Shown: positions 34,413 through 47,439 of the stretch, one piece after another | Numbering within the stretch: the first letter of the stretch is position 1 | Layout of the letters: each line of letters begins with the position of its first letter | Assembly (NCBI RefSeq): GCF_003627075.1 | Contig: NZ_CP032630.1 | Location: forward strand, 1,178,001 to 1,242,000 | Source: Protaetiibacter intestinalis | GTDB taxonomy: Bacteria > Actinomycetota > Actinomycetes > Actinomycetales > Microbacteriaceae | DNA length: 64,000 bases | Direction of reading: 5' to 3' | Notes under the pieces: model-generated | Databases searched by the model: none | Seen by the model: the letters and a program-made list of their open reading frames with translations, nothing else | Told to the model about the DNA's origin: nothing | Translations under genes and position numbers: made by a program

Positions 34413-34934
34413 CTACTTCGCGGTGATCACCGTGTGGCGGTCGTGGCCCTCGCCCTCCGAGGCGGAGACGTAGCCGCGCTCGCTCACCAGGTCGTGCACG
34501 AGCTTGCGCTCGTAGCTCGACATCGGGGGCAGGGATGCCGCGGCCGCGCCGCCCTCGATGCGCGAGATCGCGTGGTCCACGAGCGAGGCGAGCTCCCCCG
34601 CACGCGCGTCGCGCGATCCGGCGATGTCGAGGATGAGCCGCGAGAACCGGCCGGTCTTCGCCTGCACGGCGAGGCGGGTGAGCTCCTGCAGCGCCGTCAC
34701 CGTGTCGGGCTTCGCGAGCAGGCGGAGGTTCGAGTCCGACCCCGCCGTGACCGAGAGGTACGCCCGTCCGGCGCGCGCGTCGATGTCGATGTCGCCGTCG
34801 ATGTCGGCGATGTCGAGCAGCTCCTCGATGTAGTCGGCGGCGATGTCGCCCTCATCGACGAGCTCCTGCTCGCTGGGTGCACCCTCGGCGGCGACCGCCG
34901 TCTCGGGCAGGTCGATCACGTTCTCGTCGGTCAC
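34413..34934 (-). CDS. khpB: RNA-binding protein KhpB/Jag (KH and R3H domains)
   Basis: A 173-residue protein. After an acidic N terminus it has a KH domain (about 38-105, with IDIDARAGRAYLSVTAGSDSNLRLLAKPDTVTALQEL) and a C-terminal R3H domain with MSSYERKLVHDLVSERGYVSASEGEGHDRHTVI, the SxxER...H pattern. KhpB proteins bind many small and messenger RNAs and affect cell elongation. The long Jag-N domain of Firmicutes is absent. Start overlaps the yidC stop as ATGA. Confidence 0.95.
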   Translation of the reverse strand: MTDENVIDLPETAVAAEGAPSEQELVDEGDIAADYIEELLDIADIDGDIDIDARAGRAYLSVTAGSDSNLRLLAKPDTVTALQELTRLAVQAKTGRFSRLILDIAGSRDARAGELASLVDHAISRIEGGAAAASLPPMSSYERKLVHDLVSERGYVSASEGEGHDRHTVITAK

Positions 34935-35902
34935 TTCTTCGGTCCTTGCTTCTTAGCGCGGTTCTTGCCGACCGGCTGCTGGCGCTGGGTGGTCACGGGC
35001 TTCTGCGGCTCCTCGTGGACGAACTCGGCCAGTGCCTCCGCGTCGGTCTCGATGAGATTGCGGCGCTTCTTGGCGAGCCGCGCCTCACGGGCGAGCGCCG
35101 CCTCCGAACCCGGCGTGGGCATGTTCCGGATGACGAGCCACTGCTGCACGAGGGTCCAGATGTTCGAGGTGAGCCAGTAGAACATCACGCCGATCGGGAA
35201 CGCGAGGCCGGAGAAGAGGAAGACCACCGGGAGGATGTACAGCAGGATGCGCTGCTGCCGGTACATCGGGCTGGCCTTCATCTCGGGCGTCTGGTTCTTC
35301 GACATGATCTGCAGCTGCGTGTAGAACTGCGAGGCCGTCATGATGAGGATCATCGCGATCGCGATCACGGTGACCGCGACGTTGCCGTAGTTGAAGGCGT
35401 CGACGAGGCTGTACTTGAGCGGCGCGACGCCGAACAGGGTCGCGTTCGTGTACTGGTCGGCGAGCTCCTGGCTGAGCAGGCCGACGCCCGCCTTGTCCTG
35501 ACGCGCCTCGTTCAGCACCGAGAACAGGCTGAAGAAGATCGGCATCTGGATGAGCAGCGGCAGGCACGACGACAGCGGGTTGGTGCCGGCGCGCTGGTAG
35601 AGCGCCATCGTCTCGCGCTGCATCGCCTCGCGCGAGAACTGGTCCTTCTTGCCGCGGTACTTGTCCTGGATCTTCTTCAGCTCGGGCGCGACCTCGAGCA
35701 TCTTGCGCTGGCTCTTGATCTGCCGCACGAAGATCGGGATGAGGGCCGCGCGCACGATGAGCACGAGGCCGACGATCGACAGCACCCAGGTGAGGCCGGC
35801 GGCGGGGTCGAGGCCGAGCTGCGAGAACGACCAGTGGAAGCCCACCAGGATCGCCTCGATGACCCACTTGATGGGCCAGAGGATGGTGCCGAAGAAGTCC
35901 AT
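34931..35902 (-). CDS. yidC: Membrane protein insertase YidC
   Basis: A 323-residue insertase of the YidC/Oxa1/Alb3 family. It has five membrane segments starting FFGTILWPIKWVIEAILVGFH, the hydrophilic-groove arginine in RAALIPIFVRQIKSQRKM, a cytoplasmic loop rich in charges (KKIQDKYRGKKDQFSREAMQRE), and NPLSSCLPLLIQMPIFFSLFSVL. The C-terminal tail is strongly basic and may contact the ribosome. It inserts membrane proteins alone or with SecYEG. Located nine bases after yidD and overlapping khpB, within the origin operon. Confidence 0.97.
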   Translation of the reverse strand: MDFFGTILWPIKWVIEAILVGFHWSFSQLGLDPAAGLTWVLSIVGLVLIVRAALIPIFVRQIKSQRKMLEVAPELKKIQDKYRGKKDQFSREAMQRETMALYQRAGTNPLSSCLPLLIQMPIFFSLFSVLNEARQDKAGVGLLSQELADQYTNATLFGVAPLKYSLVDAFNYGNVAVTVIAIAMILIMTASQFYTQLQIMSKNQTPEMKASPMYRQQRILLYILPVVFLFSGLAFPIGVMFYWLTSNIWTLVQQWLVIRNMPTPGSEAALAREARLAKKRRNLIETDAEALAEFVHEEPQKPVTTQRQQPVGKNRAKKQGPKK

Positions 35903-35911
35903 GAGGCTGGA

Positions 35912-36223
35912 TCAGCCCTTTCCGTGTCCCGCGGCGACGAAGCCGAACGGGGTGAGGTGATAGTGGTCGTGGTGTCGGGATGCGGGCACGTCGTCGATGC
36001 CGCCGCGCGCCCAGGGGTGGCAGCGCAGGATCCGCCAGGCGCCGAGGCCGACCCCCTTCACCACGCCGTGCTGCTGGATGGCGCCCAGGGTGTAAGCGGA
36101 GCAGCTCGGGTAGTAGCGGCAGACGTCGCCGTAGAGGGGGGAGATGACGGCGCGGTATCCGCGCAGGATCGCGACGCAGATGTTCCTCGGCAGCAGCCAG
36201 AGGGTGAGGCCGACGTGCTTCAT
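35912..36223 (-). CDS. yidD: Membrane protein insertion efficiency factor YidD
   Basis: A 103-residue protein with the UPF0161 block LRGYRAVISPLYGDVCRYYPSCSAYTLGAIQQHGVVKGVGLGAWRILRCHPWARGGIDDVP, containing the conserved cysteines in CRYYPSCS and RCHPW. A membrane-associated helper of YidC-dependent insertion. Its start overlaps the rnpA stop by four bases, and yidC follows after nine. The last 20 residues are His/Gly-rich and less conserved. Confidence 0.97.
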   Translation of the reverse strand: MKHVGLTLWLLPRNICVAILRGYRAVISPLYGDVCRYYPSCSAYTLGAIQQHGVVKGVGLGAWRILRCHPWARGGIDDVPASRHHDHYHLTPFGFVAAGHGKG

Positions 36224-36558
36224 CGGATCAGTGCGGGGTCGAGGATCGCGTGCATCTCGGCGGAGAGACTAGCCCAGGAGCGCTGGGCGGATCCGGGGAG
36301 CGCCCGCACCACGACATCCGCCCCGCTGCCGCCGGCGTCGACGATCGAGCGGCACACGGCACGCATGCGACGCCTCACCAGGTTCCGCTCGACGGCGTTG
36401 CCGACCGTCTTGGCGACGATGAACCCGAAGCGGGCGGGCTCGTCGGCCGCGCGATCCACACGGTAGATGAGCGTGCTGGGCGTGGCGGAGCGCCGTCCGC
36501 GACGCACGGTCGCGCGGAAGTCCGAGGGCTTGACCACTCGGTTCGCCCTGGCCAGCAC
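36220..36558 (-). CDS. rnpA: Ribonuclease P protein component
   Basis: A 112-residue basic protein that helps the RNase P RNA cleave tRNA 5' leaders. The motif NAVERNLVRRRMRAVCR (central RNR) is the family signature, with VVKPSDFRATVRRGRRS at the N terminus. It starts with GTG at 36558, ten bases after the rpmH stop. The overlap with yidD and the closeness of rpmH show a single leftward operon. Length is normal. Confidence 0.97.
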   Translation of the reverse strand: MLARANRVVKPSDFRATVRRGRRSATPSTLIYRVDRAADEPARFGFIVAKTVGNAVERNLVRRRMRAVCRSIVDAGGSGADVVVRALPGSAQRSWASLSAEMHAILDPALIR

Positions 36559-36568
36559 GTCGTCCGGA

Positions 36569-36706
36569 CTACGCGGAGAGCTCGGTGCGTCCCTTGGCGC
36601 GACGCGCGGCGAGGATGGCGCGACCGGCGCGGGTGCGCATACGCAGACGGAAGCCGTGCTTCTTGGCGCGGCGCCGGTTGTTCGGCTGGAAGGTTCGCTT
36701 GCTCAT
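36569..36706 (-). CDS. rpmH: 50S ribosomal protein L34
   Basis: A 45-residue basic protein, [20 protein letters not shown]..., whose whole length matches L34, including the [17 protein letters not shown] segment. It is the first gene of the leftward origin operon and is divergent from dnaA. The start ATG 36706 is preceded on the minus strand by AGGAGATATCACC, a good ribosome-binding site. A longer in-frame opening upstream crosses the DnaA-box region and was rejected. Confidence 0.98.
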   Translation of the reverse strand: MSKRTFQPNNRRRAKKHGFRLRMRTRAGRAILAARRAKGRTELSA

Positions 36707-36779
36707 GGTGATATCTCCTGGCCCCGGTGTGCGGTGACCGGGAAAGAAAGTACGGGGTCGATCCGGAACGATCGACAAC

Positions 36780-36985
36780 CTGTTAAAAATAGGGCCTCGA
36801 CCGTCACCGGTCAAACCTGCGTCCACATTACCCGCGCTGTCTCCACATCCGCCGAGAGACGGTTGTCCACAGGCGACTATCCACAACTAAGGTGGTCGTC
36901 AGCCCGCCGCGCACCCGGGGATCTTGCGTATCGGGCCGAGTACTGCGTTCCCTCCTGTGCACAGTGCTGTGGATAGCGACCTGAG
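36780..36985. other. Origin region, rpmH-dnaA gap with DnaA boxes
   Basis: The gap contains one perfect box TTGTCCACA (36863-36871), two one-mismatch boxes CTATCCACA (36877-36885) and its reverse TGTGGATAG (36968-36976), two weaker sites (36819-36827, 36839-36847) and an AT-rich TGTTAAAAATAG stretch at 36781-36792. These mark dnaA promoter autoregulation and part of oriC. Confidence 0.75.
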
Positions 36986-36997
36986 GACCGACACCGA

Positions 36998-38395
36998 ATG
37001 ACCGACAGCGACGACCCGACCACGGAGCTGTGGGCCGCCATCCGCGCCCGCCTCAGCGCCGACGAGCGGATCACGCCGCAGCTGCACGGCTTCATCAACC
37101 TGGTCGAACCGAAGGGCGTTCTCGCCGGCACCATCTACCTCGAGGTGCCCAACGAGCTCACCCGCGGGATGCTCGAGCAGCGCATCCGGGTGCCCCTGCT
37201 GGAAGCGCTCGGCGACCACGACACCGAGGTCGTGAACTTCGCAATCGTCGTGAACCCCGACATCCAGCCGGCGCTGCAGCCGGTGCCCGAGGAGAGTCAC
37301 GACGCGGGCCCGAGCGAACAGGTCAACCCGGTCATCGAACTCGGGCGTCGCACCGACTCGCGCCTGAACCCCAAGTACAACTTCGACAACTTCGTCATCG
37401 GCGGATCCAACCGCTTCTCCCACGCGGCCGCGGTCGCCGTCGCCGAGGCGCCCGCCAAGGCCTACAACCCGCTGTTCATCTACGGCGACTCGGGCCTCGG
37501 CAAGACCCACCTGCTGCACGCCATCGGCCACTACGCCGAGAGCCTCTACCCCGGCATCCGGGTGCGCTATGTGAGCTCCGAGGAGTTCACCAACGACTTC
37601 ATCAACTCGATCGCCAACAACCGCGCCTCGGTGTTCCAGTCGCGCTACCGCGAGATCGACATCCTGCTGATCGACGACATCCAGTTCCTGCAGGGCAAGG
37701 ACTCCACCCAGGAGGCCTTCTTCCACACCTTCAACACGCTGCACGACCACAACAAGCAGGTCGTCATCACGAGCGACCTCGCGCCCAAGCACCTCACCGG
37801 CTTCGAGGACCGGATGCGGTCGCGCTTCGAGTGGGGACTCATCACGGATGTGCAGCTGCCCGACCTCGAGACGCGTATCGCGATCCTCCGGAAGAAGGCG
37901 CAGTCGGAGCGGCTGCAGGTGCCGGAGGACATCCTCGAGTACATCGCGACGAAGGTGTCGTCCAACATCCGCGAGCTCGAGGGCACGCTCATCCGGGTGA
38001 CCGCGTTCGCGAACCTCAACAAGACGCCCATCGACCTGGCGCTCGTGCAGACGGTGCTGAAGGACCTCATCACCCTCGACGAGGACAACGTCATCTCGCC
38101 GGTCGACATCATCAACCACACCGCCGACTACTTCAAGCTCACCGTCGACGACCTCTACGGCTCGTCGCGGTCGCAGGCGGTGGCGACGGCACGCCAGATC
38201 GCGATGTACCTGTGCCGCGAGCTGACGAACCTGTCGCTGCCGAAGATCGGGCAGCTGTTCGGCAACCGCGACCACACCACCGTCATGTACGCCAACAAGA
38301 AGATCTCGGAGCTCATGAAGGAGCGCCGCTCGATCTACAACCAGGTGACGGAGCTGACGGCGCGCATCAAGCAGAACCAGCGCTACCGGCCGTAG
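36998..38395 (+). CDS. dnaA: Chromosomal replication initiator DnaA
   Basis: A 465-residue AAA+ initiator that melts oriC. Domain I (1-85) begins DDPTTELWAAIRARLSADERI; domain III has Walker A GDSGLGKTHLLHAIGHYAE, Walker B LLIDDIQFLQGKDSTQEAFFHTFN and the sensor region VITSDLAPKHL; domain IV has the DnaA signature GNRDHTTVMYANKKI that reads DnaA boxes. Domain II is short (about 90-120) compared with streptomycetes. ATG 36998 follows GAGG. Flanked on both sides by DnaA-box clusters. Confidence 0.98.
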   Translation: MTDSDDPTTELWAAIRARLSADERITPQLHGFINLVEPKGVLAGTIYLEVPNELTRGMLEQRIRVPLLEALGDHDTEVVNFAIVVNPDIQPALQPVPEESHDAGPSEQVNPVIELGRRTDSRLNPKYNFDNFVIGGSNRFSHAAAVAVAEAPAKAYNPLFIYGDSGLGKTHLLHAIGHYAESLYPGIRVRYVSSEEFTNDFINSIANNRASVFQSRYREIDILLIDDIQFLQGKDSTQEAFFHTFNTLHDHNKQVVITSDLAPKHLTGFEDRMRSRFEWGLITDVQLPDLETRIAILRKKAQSERLQVPEDILEYIATKVSSNIRELEGTLIRVTAFANLNKTPIDLALVQTVLKDLITLDEDNVISPVDIINHTADYFKLTVDDLYGSSRSQAVATARQIAMYLCRELTNLSLPKIGQLFGNRDHTTVMYANKKISELMKERRSIYNQVTELTARIKQNQRYRP

Positions 38396-38403
38396 CGCCT
38401 CTG

Positions 38404-38426
38404 CGGGTTGAGTAGCCCGCGCAGCG
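38404..38426 (+). repeat. Truncated REP-like unit after dnaA
   Basis: CGGGTTGAGTAGCCCGCGCAGCG, nine bases after the dnaA stop, lacks the TATCGAAACC end. Confidence 0.6.
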
Positions 38427-38436
38427 ACCCCTTCCC

Positions 38437-38575
38437 GCTGGTTGAGTAGCCGCGCAGCGGCGTATCGAAACCTGTGAAGACGTGGGCACTCGGGGCCTCA
38501 CCGAGCGAAGGCGCCCCATCGAGGGGCGCCTTCGCTGGTTTCGATACACCGCGCTTCGCGCGGCACTCAACCAGC
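38437..38575. mobile_element. Composite MITE-like element 3 with REP ends, inside the dnaA-dnaN gap
   Basis: A 139-bp element opposite in orientation to the copies at 26676 and 30802. Units are 38437-38472 and 38537-38575, and the inverted ends extend outward to 38433 and 38579. The hairpin is a perfect 13-bp stem (38505-38517 with 38523-38535, loop ATCGA). Its outer arm reads GCGAAGG/CCTTCGC where the other copies have ACGACGG/CCGTCGT, so both sides changed together. The spacer keeps AGACGTGG and GGGGCCTCACCG. Confidence 0.72.
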
Positions 38576-38584
38576 GGGAGGGGT

Positions 38585-38610
38585 ACCGCCTTCGGCGGCA
38601 CTCAACCAGC
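38585..38610 (-). repeat. Truncated REP-like unit
   Basis: ACCGCCTTCGGCGGCACTCAACCAGC keeps the inner hairpin and the CTCAACC end only. Confidence 0.6.
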
Positions 38611-38639
38611 GGGAAACAGCGGGACGGGCGAAACCCACA

Positions 38640-38959
38640 GACTGTGGAACCGGCTGTGGATAACTTCCGGATGACATGTGGAACGCGCCGAGGCGGGATG
38701 TGGATACCGAAACCCGCCGGATCGGGTTTCCCCACCCGCCGGCCCACGGCATCCGCAGTCCGCTCACATCTTCCACGGATGTAGTTCCCCGACGTCGGCG
38801 GGCGGGACGATACTTGTCCACAGTTCGCACAGGCGTTAAGACGATTACCTTTCTCTCTTCATTCATGGGCCGTCCGATAACCGATCCTGCTCCGGTCCGT
38901 GCCAAGATCGTTGAACACAAACCCGTGCGGATCCTCGAGTCCACAGACAGGAGTGACGC
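38640..38959. other. oriC core, dnaA-dnaN gap with DnaA boxes
   Basis: Between the repeat cluster and dnaN are perfect DnaA boxes TGTGGATAA (38655-38663, reverse) and TTGTCCACA (38814-38822), a one-mismatch box TGTGGATAC (38699-38707) and weaker TGTGGAAC sites at 38643 and 38677. An AT-rich stretch around 38835-38870 (GTTAAGACGATTACC, TTCATTCATGG) could be the unwinding element. Confidence 0.75.
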
Positions 38960-40105
38960 GTGAAGTTCCAGGTGAATCGCGACGTCTTCAGCGAGGCGGT
39001 GTCGTTCGCCGTCAAACTGCTGCCCCAGCGCACCACGCAGCCGATCCTGAGCGGCGTGCTGCTCGAGGCGACGGATGGCGCGCTCACGCTCTCCTCCTTC
39101 GACTACGAGGTGTCGAGCCGCACCGAGATCGCGGCCGAGGTCGACGAGCAGGGCACCGCCCTCGTCTCGGGCCGGCTGCTCGCCGACATCGCGAGCCGGC
39201 TGCCGAACGCCCCGGTCGTGTTCTCCACGCAGGACGGCAAGATCCTCGTGAGCTGCGGATCCGCGCGCTTCACCCTGCTGAGCATGCCCGTCGAGGAGTA
39301 TCCGACTCTTCCTCAGATCGACGACCAGACCGGTGTGCTCCCGGCAGAGGAGTTCGCGGCCGCCGTGGCGCAGGTCGCGGTCGCGGCCTCCCGCGACGAC
39401 GTGACCCCGGTGATCACCGGTGTGCAGCTGGAGGTGGGAGACAACAACCTCTCCCTGGTCGCCACCGACCGCTACCGTGTCGCGGTGCGCGAGATCGACT
39501 GGGACTCGGGATCGTCCTCGGCCGCCGGCACCACGGCCCTCGTGCCGGCGCGCACGCTCTCCGAGATCGGCAAGACCTTCGCGCACTCCGGCACGATCGG
39601 CGTCTCGATCGTGCGCGGCGACGACCGCGAGCTCATCGCCTTCAAGGCCGACAAGAAGACGGTCACCTCGTTGCTCATCAAGGGCAACTTCCCGCCCGTC
39701 AAGCGTCTGTTCCCCGAGACGGTCGAGAACTACGCCGTGCTCAACACGGCCGAGCTCGTCGAGGCCACCCGCCGTGTCTCGCTCGTGCTCGAGCGCGAGG
39801 CGGCGCTGCGGTTCAGCTTCTCCATCGACGGACTCACCCTCGAGGCGGCCGGCTCCGAGCAGGCCCAGGCATCCGAGACGATCGACGCTCACCTCGTCGG
39901 TGAGGACACGGTCGTCTCGCTCAAGCCCGCGTTCCTGCTCGACGGTCTCGGCGCGGTGCACTCGGAGTTCGTGCGGATCTCGTTCACCAAGACCGAGAAC
40001 CCCAACAAGCCGGGCCCCGTGCTCATCACGAGCCAGTCCTCGCGCGACACCGCCGGTTCCGACAACTACAAGTACCTGCTGCAGCCGAACCTGCTGCTGC
40101 GCTGA
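38960..40105 (+). CDS. dnaN: DNA polymerase III sliding clamp (beta subunit)
   Basis: A 381-residue ring-forming clamp with three similar domains. It begins KFQVNRDVFSEAVSFAVKLLPQRTTQPILSGVLLEA and ends in DNYKYLLQPNLLLR, a normal variant of the MPMR-type C-terminal end used for partner binding. KGNFPPVKRLFPE marks the third domain. The clamp tethers polymerase III and many repair proteins. GACAGGAG lies before ATG 38960. First gene after oriC and followed by gnd after 37 bases. Confidence 0.98.
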   Translation: MKFQVNRDVFSEAVSFAVKLLPQRTTQPILSGVLLEATDGALTLSSFDYEVSSRTEIAAEVDEQGTALVSGRLLADIASRLPNAPVVFSTQDGKILVSCGSARFTLLSMPVEEYPTLPQIDDQTGVLPAEEFAAAVAQVAVAASRDDVTPVITGVQLEVGDNNLSLVATDRYRVAVREIDWDSGSSSAAGTTALVPARTLSEIGKTFAHSGTIGVSIVRGDDRELIAFKADKKTVTSLLIKGNFPPVKRLFPETVENYAVLNTAELVEATRRVSLVLEREAALRFSFSIDGLTLEAAGSEQAQASETIDAHLVGEDTVVSLKPAFLLDGLGAVHSEFVRISFTKTENPNKPGPVLITSQSSRDTAGSDNYKYLLQPNLLLR

Positions 40106-40142
40106 AAAAATCGTCGCGCTTCGCGCGATGCGGAAGGCGATC

Positions 40143-41027
40143 ATGCACATCGGACTCGTGGGTCTCGGCCGCATGGGCAACAACATGCGCATCCGTCTGC
40201 GGGCGGCGGGCATCGAGGTCACCGGGTACGACCCGAATCAGGAGGTGAGCGACGTCCCGGATCTCGGGGCGCTCGCCGCCGCGCTGCCCGGTCCCCGGAT
40301 CGTGTGGGTCATGGTGCCGTCCGGCCCGATCACCACGGGGGTCATCACGGATCTCGCGGCTGCCCTCAGTGAGGGCGACCTCGTGATCGAGGGCGGCAAC
40401 TCCCGCTTCACGGAGGACGCCAAGCACGCGGCGCTGCTCGCGGAGCACGGCATCCGCTATGTGGACTGCGGCGTCTCGGGCGGCGTGTGGGGCGCGGTCA
40501 ACGGCTACGGGCTCATGGCCGGCGGCGACGCGGCCGACATCGAGCGCGCGATGCCGATCTTCGACGCGCTGCGGCCGGAGGGTCCGCGCGAGGAGGGCTT
40601 CGTGCACGCGGGCGCGATCGGCGCCGGCCACTACGCGAAGATGGTGCACAACGGCATCGAGTACGCGCTCATGCAGGCCTGGGCCGAGGGCTATGAGCTG
40701 CTCGAGGCGAAGGACGAGCTCATCCACGACGTGCCGGGCGTCTTCAAGGCGTGGCAGCGGGGCACCGTGGTGCGCAGCTGGCTGCTCGAGCTGCTCGTGA
40801 AGGCGCTCGAGGAGGATCCCGAGTTCCGCGACATCGAGGGCTACGTCGAGGATTCCGGCGAGGGCCGCTGGACGGTGGAGGAGGCGCTCAACAACGCCGT
40901 CCCGGTGCCGACGATCTCCGCGTCGATCTTCGCGCGCTTCGTGTCGCGCCAGGAGGACTCCCCCTCGATGAAGGCGGTCGCCGCCCTCCGCAAGCAGTTC
41001 GGCGGCCACGCGGTCCGCAAGGCCTGA
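40143..41027 (+). CDS. gnd: 6-phosphogluconate dehydrogenase, decarboxylating (short NAD-type)
   Basis: A 294-residue enzyme of the pentose phosphate pathway that oxidises 6-phosphogluconate to ribulose 5-phosphate. Nucleotide motif IGLVGLGRMGNNMRIRL, substrate signature IEGGNSRFTEDAKHAALLAEHGIRYVDCGVSGGVWGAVNGYGLMAGG and the catalytic HYAKMVHNGIEYALMQAWAEGYELL. At about 295 residues it belongs to the short YqeC-like, often NAD-preferring, class. ATG 40143 is chosen over 40128 because GGAAGG lies correctly before it. The dnaN-gnd-recF order is standard for actinobacteria. Confidence 0.95.
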   Translation: MHIGLVGLGRMGNNMRIRLRAAGIEVTGYDPNQEVSDVPDLGALAAALPGPRIVWVMVPSGPITTGVITDLAAALSEGDLVIEGGNSRFTEDAKHAALLAEHGIRYVDCGVSGGVWGAVNGYGLMAGGDAADIERAMPIFDALRPEGPREEGFVHAGAIGAGHYAKMVHNGIEYALMQAWAEGYELLEAKDELIHDVPGVFKAWQRGTVVRSWLLELLVKALEEDPEFRDIEGYVEDSGEGRWTVEEALNNAVPVPTISASIFARFVSRQEDSPSMKAVAALRKQFGGHAVRKA

Positions 41028-41035
41028 CGCGGGTC

Positions 41036-42208
41036 GTGTTCGTCTCCCACCTCGAACTCGCCGACTTCCGGAACTACACGTCCGCCTCCGTGGCACTCGT
41101 GCCGGGGCCGAACCTCTTCGTGGGCAGCAACGGGCAGGGCAAGACCAACCTCGTCGAGTCGATCAACTACCTGGCCACCCTCGGATCGCACCGCGTCTCG
41201 GGCGATCAGGCCCTCATCCGGCAGGGCCAGGATGCGGCGATCGTGCGCGCGCGGCTCGAGCACGCCGGGCGGCAGGTGCTGGTCGAGTTGCAGCTGAACC
41301 GGCAGGGCGCGAACCGGGCGCAAGTCAATCGCGCCCCCGCGAAGCCGCGCGATCTACCGCGCAACGTGCACGCCGTGCTGTTCGCGCCGGAGGATCTCGC
41401 GATCGTGCGCGGCGAGCCCTCGGGTCGCCGGCGCTTCCTCGACCAGCTGCTCGTGCAGCTCACCCCGCGGATGTCGGGGGTGCTCGGCGACTACGAGCGG
41501 GTGCTGCGTCAACGCAACACCCTGCTCAAGTCGGCGCGGGCCGCGCGGGTGGCCGCCTCGCAGCTGACGACCCTCGACGTGTGGGATGAGCGGCTCGTCG
41601 ACCTCGGCTCCGAGATCATCGAGGCGCGCGGGGCGCTCGTCGCCCGCCTGCGCCCCTTCGTCGCCGAGGCGTACGCGGCGGTGGCGGGCGAGGTGCACAC
41701 GGCCGAGCTCGCGAGCGAGCTCTCGATCCTCGGTGCCCGCCCCGATGAGGTGACCGAGGTCGACAACGCCACCGTGCGCACCGAGATCGACGCGGCCGAG
41801 GCGACGTCGGCGTTCGTCGCGGCGCTCGCCCGCAACCGGCGCGCCGAACTCGACCGCGGGCTCACCCTCGCGGGTCCGCACCGCGACGACCTGCTGCTGC
41901 GGCTCAACGGCCTGCCGGCGCGGGGCTACGCGAGCCACGGGGAGTCGTGGTCGTTCGCGCTCGCCCTGCGCCTGGCATCCGCGGCGCTGCTGCGGGCCGA
42001 GTCGCCGGCGGGCGACCCGGTGCTCATCCTCGACGACGTGTTCGCCGAGCTCGACGAGGCGAGGCGGCGCCGGCTCGCGGATGCCGTGCAGGGCTACGAG
42101 CAGGTTCTCATCACGGCGGCGGTCGAGTCGGATGTGCCCGAGCCGCTCGCCGCGCACCTCGTGCGCATCCGGGCGGGGCGGGTGCTCGATGACGGGGCCG
42201 AGCGGTGA
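41036..42208 (+). CDS. recF: DNA replication and repair protein RecF
   Basis: A 390-residue SMC-like ATPase that loads RecA at gaps. Walker A VGSNGQGKTNLVESINYLATLGSHR, the signature region TLAGPHRDDLLLRLNGLPARGYASHGESWSFALALRLA and Walker B VLILDDVFAELDEARRRRL are present. GTG 41036 gives the typical start VSHLELADFRNY. It lies eight bases after gnd and overlaps the DUF721 gene by four bases. Normal length. Confidence 0.97.
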   Translation: MFVSHLELADFRNYTSASVALVPGPNLFVGSNGQGKTNLVESINYLATLGSHRVSGDQALIRQGQDAAIVRARLEHAGRQVLVELQLNRQGANRAQVNRAPAKPRDLPRNVHAVLFAPEDLAIVRGEPSGRRRFLDQLLVQLTPRMSGVLGDYERVLRQRNTLLKSARAARVAASQLTTLDVWDERLVDLGSEIIEARGALVARLRPFVAEAYAAVAGEVHTAELASELSILGARPDEVTEVDNATVRTEIDAAEATSAFVAALARNRRAELDRGLTLAGPHRDDLLLRLNGLPARGYASHGESWSFALALRLASAALLRAESPAGDPVLILDDVFAELDEARRRRLADAVQGYEQVLITAAVESDVPEPLAAHLVRIRAGRVLDDGAER

Positions 42209-42702
42209 GCGAGGAGCGCGAGCCGGAGCACCTCGCGGCGTACCACCGCATCCGCCGGGTGTTCGGCGACCCGGAGGCGCGTTCGTCCGATGCGCGGCGC
42301 CGCGGCCGCGCCGCGCGGGAGGAGACGACGGTGCCGTACGGTGCCGGACGCGAGCCGCGCGGCATCGACGACGTGCTCGAGCACCTGACCCGCTCGATGG
42401 GCTGGGACTCCCCGCTCGCGAAGTCGGAGCTGCTCGTCGGGTGGCCGGAGCTCATCGGTGCGGAGGTCGCCGCGCACACCGATCCGGTGTCGGTGGAGGA
42501 CGGTCTGCTGACGGTGCGCTGCGATTCGACGGCGTGGGCGCAGCAGTTGCGGATGATGCGCTCGGAGGTGCTCGCGCGGATCGCCGAGCGGCATCCGTCC
42601 GCGGGCATCGAGGCGATCCGCTTCGAAGGGCCGGACGCCCCCTCGTGGAAACGCGGCCCCCGCGCGATTCCAGGGCGCGGTCCTCGCGATACTTACGGCT
42701 GA
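42205..42702 (+). CDS. DUF721 (DciA-like) protein
   Basis: A 165-residue protein. After a charged, flexible N terminus (residues 1-52) comes the DUF721 domain with SMGWDSPLAKSELLVGWPELIGAEVAAHTDPVSVEDGLLTVRCDSTAWAQQLRMMRSEVLARI. DUF721 proteins related to DciA help load the DnaB helicase in bacteria that lack DnaC; actinobacterial versions between recF and gyrB are presumed to do the same. GTG start overlaps recF by four bases. The 147-base gap to gyrB after it probably holds a gyrB promoter. Confidence 0.92.
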   Translation: MSEEREPEHLAAYHRIRRVFGDPEARSSDARRRGRAAREETTVPYGAGREPRGIDDVLEHLTRSMGWDSPLAKSELLVGWPELIGAEVAAHTDPVSVEDGLLTVRCDSTAWAQQLRMMRSEVLARIAERHPSAGIEAIRFEGPDAPSWKRGPRAIPGRGPRDTYG

Positions 42703-42777
42703 GAAGACAAAAGAGGTCGGATGGGGCGAAAAAGGCGCTCAGAGGGGATTTTCGGCCGGTTTCCGGAGGCCCGCTGA

Positions 42778-44820
<2,043 letters not shown>

Positions 44821-44829
44821 GGACACCCC

Positions 44830-47435
<2,606 letters not shown>

Positions 47436-47439
<4 letters not shown>

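Noticed and set aside
40098..40128. Terminator between dnaN and gnd
   Set aside because: The hairpin TCGCGC/GCGCGA is preceded, not followed, by a run of A residues in the direction of transcription, so it does not fit a terminator for dnaN.
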